NCBI RefSeq assembly: GCF_024710845.1
Contig: NZ_JANJTZ010000015.1
Location: 1 to 39,122 of the forward strand
From: Mesorhizobium sp.
GTDB lineage: Bacteria > Pseudomonadota > Alphaproteobacteria > Rhizobiales > Rhizobiaceae
Direction of reading: 5' to 3'
Length of the DNA: 39,122 nucleotides
The position numbers were made by a program, and so were the translations under genes. Below the pieces are notes generated by a model that saw only the letters and a list, made by a program, of their open reading frames with translations, was not told the origin of the DNA and ran no database searches. This document shows positions 8,663 through 15,668 of this stretch, piece by piece (positions within the stretch are counted from its first letter, which is position 1; each line of letters begins with the position of its first letter).

Positions 8663-9364
8663 ATGACCGTCGTGATCGCCGCCATCAACGGCAAGGGAGG
8701 CGCGGGTAAGACCACCGCACTGATGAACATCGCCGGTGAATATGCCCTGCGTGGCGGCCGCGTCGCCATGATCGACATGGATGCCCGCAACAATCTGATG
8801 AAGTGGTGGACGGACTGCCAGGAGAAGGACGCCCAGCCAGAAGGCCTCGAGGTCTACAGCCACAAGACGGCGAAGGGACTGGAGCGCTGGATGGAGCAAA
8901 ATGGAGATGCGTTCGATCACGTGCTGATCGACACGCCGGGCGAAGACACCGCGATCGTTGATCCTGTGATCACCGTGGCCGACCTGGTGATCTCGCCGAT
9001 CCAGCCGTCGAAGCGCGAGGTGATGGGTGCCATCGACAGCTTCGAGAACGTGGTACGCGTCAATGAGGCGCTGGGCCGGAGCTGCCGTCACGGCGTGCTG
9101 CGGACGCGCATTACCGTGACGGTCAGGCACACGGAACTCTACCGGAAAATCAGGCCGATCATCGTGGATAAGGTTGGGGCCTATCTATTCCGCACCGAAG
9201 TGTTCGAGCGAAACGTCTACAAGGACATCCACAACGGCATCGGCACGCTTCAGATGCAGGAGGTGACGGAGGCGATCGCCAAGGCCCGGCGAGAGACGCA
9301 AGCGCTAGTCGAGGAAGTCGACGGGTTGCTCACGGGCGAGACGATGGCGGGGCGTGTGGCATGA
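8663..9364 (+). CDS. parA: ParA-family partition ATPase
   Basis: Deviant Walker-type ATPase that segregates plasmids or integrative elements. The 233 residues show a deviant Walker A with KGGAGKTT (11-18), the Walker A' region IDMDARNN (37-44) and Walker B HVLIDTPG (86-93). There is no N-terminal DNA-binding domain, so it is a short type Ib-like ParA. A GGAG ribosome site lies 7-8 bases upstream. The stop overlaps the next gene by four bases (ATGA), so the two are one unit. The adjacent ribbon-helix-helix protein suits the ParF/ParG type of system. Confidence 0.92.
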   Translation: MTVVIAAINGKGGAGKTTALMNIAGEYALRGGRVAMIDMDARNNLMKWWTDCQEKDAQPEGLEVYSHKTAKGLERWMEQNGDAFDHVLIDTPGEDTAIVDPVITVADLVISPIQPSKREVMGAIDSFENVVRVNEALGRSCRHGVLRTRITVTVRHTELYRKIRPIIVDKVGAYLFRTEVFERNVYKDIHNGIGTLQMQEVTEAIAKARRETQALVEEVDGLLTGETMAGRVA

Positions 9365-9714
9365 GCGGCAAGGAGATGCTGTCGCTCGATGAATTCGCCA
9401 CCGCGCCGCGCAAGCAGCGCGCGGTAGTCGAGACGCCGGCCGCAGGCGATGCGGACCACGCTTCTGAGGCGCGGGATGTACTGGAACCGGGACCGGAAGA
9501 ACCGAGGGAGCGGCGGGAGGCGTCCAGCGGGGCCAGTAAGGCGCTACGCCAGATGAAGCGGGCACGGATGAAAGGAGCGAGCCATTTCGTGAACGTCAAT
9601 CTGGACCGCGACACCAAGCGCCGGCTGAAACTGGCCGCGTTCAATACGGACACCTCCATGCAGGTGATCATGGAAAAGGCCATCCGGCAGTATCTCGATA
9701 CCAACGGCTTTTGA
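9361..9714 (+). CDS. Ribbon-helix-helix partition partner (ParG-like)
   Basis: 117 residues. The first 70 are polar and probably flexible, with a basic patch KALRQMKRARMKG. Residues 75-117 form a ribbon-helix-helix fold: HFVNVNLDRDTKRRLKLAA followed by TSMQVIMEKAIRQYLD. The gene is translationally coupled to parA. By analogy with ParG it would bind the centromere and the parA promoter and stimulate ATP hydrolysis through its flexible N-terminus. Family placement rests on architecture and context, not on strong sequence identity. Confidence 0.82.
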   Translation: MSGKEMLSLDEFATAPRKQRAVVETPAAGDADHASEARDVLEPGPEEPRERREASSGASKALRQMKRARMKGASHFVNVNLDRDTKRRLKLAAFNTDTSMQVIMEKAIRQYLDTNGF

Positions 9715-9880
9715 GGCGAAGGCCAACGGGGCTCGATCGACGGGCGGTTGAAATGGAGTCCGATTCCCTGCTAGGAACACGATCGTTTTGGCTCTGTTTT
9801 TGGGCAACTGTGAGCCATCTCTGGGTGGTTCCCGTCTTTTTTAACGGGGTTGGGCAACGGATTCGGATCGAGCCGAGCTG

Positions 9881-10384
9881 ATGGCTATCAAGGACGTACA
9901 GACCTATATCGACAGGCGCGGCCTTGTCGAAACGACCGACTCCGAGGTCGACAAACCGATCTGGCGCAAGCCCGGCTTTGACGGTGTTCGCAGCCTTCTG
10001 AAAATGGAGGAGGCGTTGAGCCGCTATTTGCGCGAGCATCGCGATGCGCAGAATCTGAACCGCGAGCAGGTCGGCATGATGGTCGGCCTGCATCACGAGA
10101 TTTACGCGCGCCACGAGCGGGCGGGGGCAAAGCTCAGGGTGACCCGGCTGCTTCATCTTGCAGAGTTGCTCGACTTCTCGCCGGTCGAAGCGATCTACGC
10201 GGCGGCGCCTCAGTTTTTTGGTGAGACCGAGCAGGAGGCAGAGGTCCGATTCAAGCTCGTGATGCGCATGCTCGACCTGCCGGCTGCGACAGCCCAGAAC
10301 CTTCTTATGCTGGTCGAGGAATTGTCCCCCGACAGCGGCGCGGAAAACCCGGCCAAGCCGACGAACCCGAAACGCCGGGGCTGA
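9881..10384 (+). CDS. XRE-like helix-turn-helix regulator
   Basis: 167 residues. The central part (about 48-110) reads as a Cro/C1 helix-turn-helix: LSRYLREHRDAQNLNREQVGMMVGLHHEIYARHE, with the usual LLHLAELLDFSPVEAIYAAA ending. The C-terminal segment (115-150) is helical and could mediate dimer contacts. A palindrome CCCGT...ACGGG lies about 35 bases upstream (near 9831-9849) and could be its own operator or a terminator of the par operon. Likely controls transfer or maintenance genes; target unknown. Confidence 0.75.
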   Translation: MAIKDVQTYIDRRGLVETTDSEVDKPIWRKPGFDGVRSLLKMEEALSRYLREHRDAQNLNREQVGMMVGLHHEIYARHERAGAKLRVTRLLHLAELLDFSPVEAIYAAAPQFFGETEQEAEVRFKLVMRMLDLPAATAQNLLMLVEELSPDSGAENPAKPTNPKRRG

Positions 10385-10954
10385 CTGCACGCCGAAGAGA
10401 GCACCGGCTTGTCGACCGACAAGCGGGCATCGACACAATGGGTCGCTTCGATCGCGGATCTCACGACCGGCAGGCTTCACGGCGAAGATTTCATCGGGGT
10501 CCGCCTCCGAGCTCTCCCACTACGCGGCCTCGGCTTCGGTCTCACTGTTGTGGACGTTCTCGGCGCTGACACTCGTGGGCTCGCGTCCTTGGGGCAATGG
10601 GAGCGGCCGCTAGACCTGGACATCAGAGAGATCGAGACCCCCATTCCCGACAGGGGATGCGTCCATCTCCGGCGACCAGCCGGCGGGGTGTGCGAGGGTT
10701 TACCCCTCGTGGCATCGGGGCTCGAGCGATCCGGTCCTCGTTACCCGCGAGATGGGATCGTTACCGAAGGCGGAGACCGCGTCAGCGGGCTCCGTGAGCG
10801 GCGCGCGAGCGACGCAAGTAGAGCCCGGTTGGCCGCAGGCCGGTTCGCCCGGTCGCCGCAGCCCAGACAATGCATCAGCGTCCTGAATCGATTGAGCCGG
10901 ACCGATTCATAGAACGCGTTGGACGGCGTCGATCTCAGACAAGATGATCACGTC
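10385..10954. other. 570-base gap, no convincing gene
   Basis: An open frame from a TTG at 10409 to 10912 shows no family and mixed codon use, so I do not call it. The stretch holds a small hairpin CGAGGG-TTTAC-CCCTCG (10693-10709). It could contain the promoter of the WGR gene or a transfer site; nothing decisive seen. Confidence 0.4.
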
Positions 10955-11206
10955 ATGCCGACCGAAGACGCGATCCATCTCCACCGCATCGATCCAGCGC
11001 GCAACATGGCGCGGTTCTATCGCATGTCGTCGACGCCTAGCCTGTTCGGCGACATCTGCCTCGTGCGTGAATGGGGGCGGATCGGCAGGCCCGGCCGTAT
11101 CCGCATCGACCTTTATCAAACCGGTGAGCAAGCCATGGCGGCGCGCGAGGCACTGTTGCGCGTGAAGCGGCAGCGCGGCTATCGTGATGCGTCAAAAATG
11201 GAATGA
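10955..11206 (+). CDS. WGR-domain protein
   Basis: An 83-residue protein made almost wholly of a WGR domain: ARFYRMSSTPSLFGDICLVREWGRIGRPG (residues about 17-45), then IDLYQTGEQAMAAREALL. WGR domains bind nucleic acids in PARP-type and other proteins; free-standing copies are frequent on rhizobial mobile elements. ATG at 10955 was chosen; a TTG at 10919 in frame is possible and neither has a strong ribosome site. Followed by a bidirectional terminator. Confidence 0.8.
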   Translation: MPTEDAIHLHRIDPARNMARFYRMSSTPSLFGDICLVREWGRIGRPGRIRIDLYQTGEQAMAAREALLRVKRQRGYRDASKME

Positions 11207-11235
11207 CGTTCGAGGGTGACAATCAGGCCCGGCAC

Positions 11236-11276
11236 AAAAAAGGCCCGCGCCGGAGGACTCCAGCGCGGGCTTTTTG
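11236..11276. terminator. Bidirectional rho-independent terminator
   Basis: AAAAAA(G)GCCCGCGC and GCGCGGGCTTTTT form a GC stem flanked by A and T runs, so it can terminate from both sides. It ends the WGR gene (plus) and the minus gene that stops at 11283. Confidence 0.85.
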
Positions 11277-11282
11277 TATCGG

Positions 11283-11609
11283 CTATTTGGATTGCAGATG
11301 TCGCAGCAACGCAGCGAGCGGGCCGTCATGTGGCAGGCGGCCGGCCTCCGCCGCGAAGTCGTCAGCGAGAAGCAACGCGACATCCTCGGGCAGCGGCATG
11401 AAGCTGTAGCCTCTCAAAAACGCCGCCATGTGCAGCGCGTCGATGGTTTCGAATTCGCGATCACTCGTGCCCAGCCACAGCGCGAGATCGTTGCCGCTTT
11501 CGTGGGGGAACGCCTGCAGGAAGAAGGTGCGCAGCGGCGCATCGTAGCCGATGGTGGCGTCCGCATCGGTGTGGTCGTCGCTGGTGACGGTGATGGTGTA
11601 GCGGCTCAT
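11283..11609 (-). CDS. Conserved hypothetical protein of mobile elements
   Basis: 108 residues starting MSRYTITVTSDDHTDADATIG. The ATG at 11609 has AGGAGG 6 bases upstream; the open frame runs 23 codons further up without such a site. It contains FFLQAFPHESGNDLALWLGT and a C-terminal LLADDFAAEAGRLP. No named domain recognised. It sits directly after the DUF736 gene in the same direction, a pairing I recall from rhizobial and sphingomonad elements. Function unknown. Confidence 0.72.
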   Translation of the reverse strand: MSRYTITVTSDDHTDADATIGYDAPLRTFFLQAFPHESGNDLALWLGTSDREFETIDALHMAAFLRGYSFMPLPEDVALLLADDFAAEAGRLPHDGPLAALLRHLQSK

Positions 11610-11639
11610 GGAAGCCTCCTGATCGTATGGACCAAAACG

Positions 11640-11667
11640 CGGGCCGGCCCCTGGCGGGGCCGGCCCG
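11640..11667 (-). terminator. Strong hairpin between DUF736 gene and next gene
   Basis: Perfect 12-bp stem CGGGCCGGCCCC / GGGGCCGGCCCG with a TGGC loop, 8 bases after the DUF736 stop. No T-run. Probably partial termination or message stabilisation. Confidence 0.6.
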
Positions 11668-11674
11668 TCGCTGT

Positions 11675-11998
11675 TCACTCCGGGTTGTTCCAGAGGATGA
11701 CCTTCTTGTTCTCGTCGCCGCCCGGGGCGGGAGCGAGGTTGCCGAAGACGACGCCAATCTCGGGGGCCTCCAGCTTGAACGAGAGGTAGCTCTCGCCGGA
11801 GCGTTGGGAGACCCGATTCCAGGCGGCGCCGATCTCGAAGCCGGTCCGCTTATTGAGGACGCGGAAGTCGGGGGCGTCCTCGCGGGACTTGTTGGCGTTG
11901 GGCAGGACAGTGATCGGGGCGTTGACCCGCAGCGTGGCGAATACGCCTTCCATCGAGCCGTCGGCCTTGGCGGTGAGGTTTGCGATCGTGGTGGCCAT
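11675..11998 (-). CDS. DUF736 family protein
   Basis: 107 residues fitting DUF736 along the whole length: MATTIANLTAKADGSMEGVF at the start, a beta-rich middle with GFEIGAAWNRVSQRSGESYLSF, and ending ILWNNPE. The family is a hallmark of conjugative plasmids and integrative elements of alphaproteobacteria and has no proven function. GGAGAATTTCC precedes the ATG. A 7-bp inverted repeat CATCGGG/CCCGATG (12018-12037) lies just upstream and could be an operator. Confidence 0.88.
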   Translation of the reverse strand: MATTIANLTAKADGSMEGVFATLRVNAPITVLPNANKSREDAPDFRVLNKRTGFEIGAAWNRVSQRSGESYLSFKLEAPEIGVVFGNLAPAPGGDENKKVILWNNPE

Positions 11999-12724
11999 GG
12001 AAATTCTCCTTCGGTTGCATCGGGACCATTCCCGATGGCGTCGAAGGAGAGGGCCGTCCTGCTGCGGTCACTCGGCACAAATTCTGGAAAATTCTATTTG
12101 CCGAAGCAGCGGGCCGCACTTTCAAGGGACCCGCTTGCGGGAAAGAAAGTGCCCGGCCCGCAGACAAAAACCGAGATCGAATTTTCCTGAATTTTTGCCG
12201 AGCGTACCCCCAACGGGGGTTGACCGCAAAAGCAGGCGGTCCTCTACAAAGGCGACATGACACGGGATTGGTCCGGATGTAAGCGAAGGCGACGCACCCC
12301 AGCCGCCATCGCATTCCCCACGCCTGGCGCAGCGTTCCAAGGAGCAGGGTTTGTCCGGCTGCGCCGCGCCTTTCCATCACCCTGCCCGGCCGCGACCATC
12401 CCGAGCCGACGCCTGCCCGCCCAGGTCCTCCGACAGGCGCCCGGTCTCGCGGTCGCGTCGGGCTGGCGTTCAAACCCGGCACCGGCAGGCGACCTTCTGT
12501 TCAGGCGAAGTGCCCCCAACGCGCGTTGCAGGTTCCGCAAACGTCCGGCCGCCGGCGCGACGATGGGCAAGGCGTCTCTCAGGATCACACCGACGATGCC
12601 GCAAGGGCCGGACCCGCGAGGGGCCGATGACCGATGGCCTTAGACGACAGGGGCGCAGGGCCGGCCTTCGGCCGGGTCAGGCGTGCGGCTTGCGCCGCAC
12701 GGTGCCGCCGCGGGATTGCCGCGT
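11999..12724. other. 726-base gap, no convincing gene, several hairpins
   Basis: Open frames here show no family and look like high-GC shadows. Visible structure: CATCGGG/CCCGATG (12018-12037), ACCCCC-AAC-GGGGGT (12206-12220), and the paired hairpins listed at 12661-12700. A motif CCCCCAACG recurs (about 12207 and 12511). It may hold the DUF736 promoter and unrecognised cis sites. Confidence 0.45.
12661..12700 (-). terminator. Two adjacent hairpins after the SLOG gene
   Basis: CCGGCC-TTC-GGCCGG (12661-12675) and GTGCGGC-TTGC-GCCGCAC (12683-12700), perfect stems just past the stop of the minus-strand gene ending at 12725. No T-run. Confidence 0.55.
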
Positions 12725-13258
12725 TCAGTCAGGGAGCGCCAGCCGCTCGTCCGGCGTCATGCGCGCCTCGACCGCATTGCGAACCTCCGGGCCGGCATTG
12801 TGCAGCATGGCGTTCCAGTCCGCCGTATTGTGGATGGTCGCCACCATGCGACGCTGCATATCGTAGATGACGCATGGAGATCCGATCACAGCAAGGCGCA
12901 GGACGTTGAGGCAGGTGCCCGGCGAGGCGCCATCCCAGATCATCAGGCCGAAGTCGGCCCGCCGGGCCATCTCGCGGTCCTTCGCTGCATGGAACGCAAA
13001 CCCCTGAGCACCGTCGGGCGGCGGTACGCGGTAGGCCGCCCAATCGCCAAGATTGTTGCGCGGTTCCTTGCCGGCATGGAAGACGCCGACATGTTCGTAG
13101 CCGTACCCGGCGAGCAGGCTCTGCGCCTCGGTATCTGCGCCAGGTGCGTCGCCGATCAGCACGCCGTGCTCGGCCGCCACGATCGCGCCGATGCGCGCGA
13201 CGGCGGGTTGCGGCAATTCGAATATGTCGCGTGATCCGCCTATGAATATCATCGCCAT
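12725..13258 (-). CDS. SLOG-fold nucleotide-ligand protein
   Basis: 177 residues starting MAMIFIGGSRDIFELP; GGAGAG lies a few bases upstream. The pattern IFIGGSR, then VLIGDAPGADTEAQSLLAGYGYEHV, then KEPRNNLGDWAAYRV is that of SLOG/LOG-like Rossmann proteins (related to YspA/DUF2493 and lysine-decarboxylase-like proteins), which bind nucleotide-derived ligands. The GDAPGAD loop (residues 36-42) would hold the phosphate. A later FGLMIWDGASPGT segment is also typical. It lies next to a second SLOG-type gene (DUF2493). Substrate unknown. Confidence 0.78.
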   Translation of the reverse strand: MAMIFIGGSRDIFELPQPAVARIGAIVAAEHGVLIGDAPGADTEAQSLLAGYGYEHVGVFHAGKEPRNNLGDWAAYRVPPPDGAQGFAFHAAKDREMARRADFGLMIWDGASPGTCLNVLRLAVIGSPCVIYDMQRRMVATIHNTADWNAMLHNAGPEVRNAVEARMTPDERLALPD

Positions 13259-13396
13259 GGTGACTCTCCTTCTTTCCTGCAACGCCCCGCCCCTCTGCCC
13301 TCCCGCCTCTCCTCTGGCGCGCGGCGACATGGTGCGCTGCGCCGGCTGTCGAGGAGCGACGCGCCGTGGTCGGCGCGTCGCCAAGGAAACCGGCGC

Positions 13397-14338
13397 TCAT
13401 GCGCCGGCTTCCGTGAACCGCCAGACCGGGATGCCGAGGCGCCGGGCCTTGTCGGCCAGGTTCTCGGTGATGCCCGAGCCCGGGAAGACGATCAGGCCGC
13501 ATGGCATCACGGAAAGAAGCTGGTCGTTGCGGCGAAACGGGGCGGCCTTGGCGTGGCGGTTCCAGTCCGGCTTGAACGCGATCTGCGTCACCTTGCGGCT
13601 CTCGGCCCAGCAGGCGGCGATACGCTCGGCGCCGCGCGGGCTGCCACCATGCAGCAGGACCATGTCCGCGTGCTTCTCGCGGGCTTTGTCGAGCGCGTCC
13701 CAGATCCGGTCGTGATCGTTGCAGTCGAGGCCGCCGGCGAAGGCGATCTTGGTGCCGGCGGGCACCAGCACCTCGGTCTCGGCGCGGCGGCGCGCGGCGA
13801 GGAAGTCTCGGGAGTCGATCACCGCAGACGTCATCGCCTGGTGGCTGACCTTGGAGCCGGTGCGCGGCCGCCAGGCCGAGCCCGTCTGCGTCTCGTAGAG
13901 GTCGGCGGCCTCGTCGCGCATGATTTCGAGGACGTTGCGGCGCTCGACATAGGTGATGCCCTCGGCCGTGAGCCGTTCCAGCTCGACGGACTTGACCTCG
14001 GAGCCATCCTGCTCTTCCTGGCTCGAACGCTGCGCGTCCTCGTTGCGGTCGAGGTTGCGGGCGATGCGCTCGGCGGCGCGGTGGAAGAGATTGGCGAAAG
14101 ACCAGAGCAGGTCGTCGAGGTCGGGTTCGAGCCTGGTGTCGCCGAGCATGCCGGCGAAGGTCTCGACAATCCCGGCGAGACCGGCCCGGATCACCTCATC
14201 GTCGGGCAGAGGCCGGGGATCCGGCTCGTCCTGATGCGGTCGGTGGCCGTACATCTGCAGCTCGAGGATGACGCGGTCGGTCGGCGAGGAGGCGTGGGAG
14301 GGCTCGTAGGCGTCGTCGAAGGGAAGCTCGTAGGTCAT
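13397..14338 (-). CDS. DUF2493 (SLOG superfamily) protein
   Basis: 313 residues starting MTYELPFDDAYEP. The N-terminal half (1-170) is helical and acidic. The C-terminal part (about 195-310) is the DUF2493 domain: KIAFAGGLDCNDHDRIWDAL, then MVLLHGGSPRGAERIAACWA, then QIAFKPDWNRHAKAAPFRRN and GLIVFPGSGITENLADKAR. The GGSPRGAE loop is the expected ligand site. Proteins of this build are common beside the Toprim gene upstream and are conserved on alphaproteobacterial conjugative elements; their role is unknown. Confidence 0.85.
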   Translation of the reverse strand: MTYELPFDDAYEPSHASSPTDRVILELQMYGHRPHQDEPDPRPLPDDEVIRAGLAGIVETFAGMLGDTRLEPDLDDLLWSFANLFHRAAERIARNLDRNEDAQRSSQEEQDGSEVKSVELERLTAEGITYVERRNVLEIMRDEAADLYETQTGSAWRPRTGSKVSHQAMTSAVIDSRDFLAARRRAETEVLVPAGTKIAFAGGLDCNDHDRIWDALDKAREKHADMVLLHGGSPRGAERIAACWAESRKVTQIAFKPDWNRHAKAAPFRRNDQLLSVMPCGLIVFPGSGITENLADKARRLGIPVWRFTEAGA

Positions 14339-14597
14339 GGCGGGTTTCCGTCGGTTGTGGCCGCGCCTATCGCGGCCTGACAGCGCATCCCGGCCGCGCC
14401 CCGGGCGCGGCCGCACCGAAGGCCGAAGCGAGGCGGAGGACGGCGCAGCCGTTGCGGCCGTGACCGGGGGGGTGGCAGGGATCGCCCCTCAGGCAGGCCG
14501 CGGGCGCGGCCTCTCCGATAAGGCCGCCGCGAGCCGGCGGGCTTTCCAGTGACGCTGCCCTGCCCGCCTGCCGGCAGATGCCTACCGGTTGGGCCGC
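14339..14597. repeat. GC-rich spacer with near-perfect palindrome
   Basis: A 259-base gap between the Toprim gene and DUF2493. It holds GGCCGCGCCC-C-GGGCGCGGCC (14392-14412), a 10-bp stem with a one-base centre, and other CG-rich inverted pieces. No gene seen. May separate the two genes into different transcripts. Confidence 0.5.
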
Positions 14598-15656
14598 TCA
14601 TCCGGACGGCAGGAAGCGACCGGCATCCTTCGGGACGAGCTGATCGCCGAGCCATGCGGCGAGATGAGCCGGGCCGAGATGGCGCAGATCGTCGTTGAAG
14701 TCGCCGAGCTGCGGCCGCAGCGACAGAGCGAGGATCCCGGCCTCGCCTGCGCGCTGGCTGAGACGTTCGATGCCGTGCCGGCCGGCGGCGTCGGCATCGG
14801 CCGCGATGTAGAGGCGACGGCAGCCAGGCGGGAAGGTGAGGCCGGCGAGGTGATTGGCCGAGGTGGCGGCGGCCACCGGCAGCGCCGGCATCACCGTGCG
14901 CAGCGACGCCATCGTCTCAAAACCCTCGCCGGCGGCCATGACCGGAACGGGCTTGCCGGGATCGAGGCCGAGCCAGATGCCGTTGCCCAGGAGATGACCG
15001 AGCGAGCGGCGGGGGTCGGCAATCCGCGCCTTGCCAACCTTGCCGCTCGGATCGAGCCCAGAGGACAGATAAGTGCGCTGCAGGCCGGTGATGCGTCCGT
15101 CCAGACTGGTAACGGCCGCGATCAATGCGGGCAGGGTCAGCGTCTTGGCCGTCACGAGATCGCGGTAGTAGCAGCCGGGGTGAAAGCGCAGGGCGCGCTC
15201 ACGTGCGGCGAGCAGAATGCCGCGGCCAGCGAGATAACGTTCGGCGAGGGTGCCGGCGATCGGCTGCGACATGGCGAACAGGCGACGCGCCGCCTCGGGA
15301 GAGCCGCGTGCCCCGGCAGGCTGGTACTGCACACCATGGCTTTGCACCTGCGGTCGCGGCGTGGCCAGAAAGCGTCGCGCTTCATCCGCGACATCGCGGA
15401 ACTCGAGGAGGCCGCAGCTTTCGCGGATGACATCGAGCAGATCGCCGTATTCGGCCGTCGCCTCGTCGACCCACTTTCCAGCTGGGCCTTTGGCGTTGGC
15501 TTTCAGCCGCACATGCATGGAGCGACCGCGCGTGTTGCGGACATCACCGACGATCCAGTGGTTGCCGCAGCGATGACCGTTGGAGAGATATTCGCGGCAG
15601 ACCGCCTCGGCATGCTCGCCGAGGCGGTGTGCCAGCTCGGAGGCGGAACCAGGCAT
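14598..15656 (-). CDS. Toprim-domain protein (primase-like)
   Basis: 352 residues. Residues 1-110 resemble the DUF7146-type region that precedes Toprim domains on plasmids, with HRCGNHWIVGDVR near 28-40. The Toprim domain spans about 235-330: VMAAGEGFETMAS with the catalytic-type glutamate in GEGFE (243-247), and IAADADAAGRHG with DxD at D287/D289. Such proteins are primases or topoisomerase-like enzymes of mobile elements. It starts 12 bases after the stop of the giant methylase-helicase gene, so they probably form one operon. Catalysis has not been tested for this family as far as I know. Confidence 0.85.
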   Translation of the reverse strand: MPGSASELAHRLGEHAEAVCREYLSNGHRCGNHWIVGDVRNTRGRSMHVRLKANAKGPAGKWVDEATAEYGDLLDVIRESCGLLEFRDVADEARRFLATPRPQVQSHGVQYQPAGARGSPEAARRLFAMSQPIAGTLAERYLAGRGILLAARERALRFHPGCYYRDLVTAKTLTLPALIAAVTSLDGRITGLQRTYLSSGLDPSGKVGKARIADPRRSLGHLLGNGIWLGLDPGKPVPVMAAGEGFETMASLRTVMPALPVAAATSANHLAGLTFPPGCRRLYIAADADAAGRHGIERLSQRAGEAGILALSLRPQLGDFNDDLRHLGPAHLAAWLGDQLVPKDAGRFLPSG

Positions 15657-15668
15657 GGTCGCCTCCGT

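Noticed and set aside
10409..10912. 167-codon frame with TTG start
   Set aside because: No family, weak start and mixed composition; kept as an unexplained gap.
13553..14380. 275-codon frame opposite DUF2493
   Set aside because: Shadow with no ribosome site or family.
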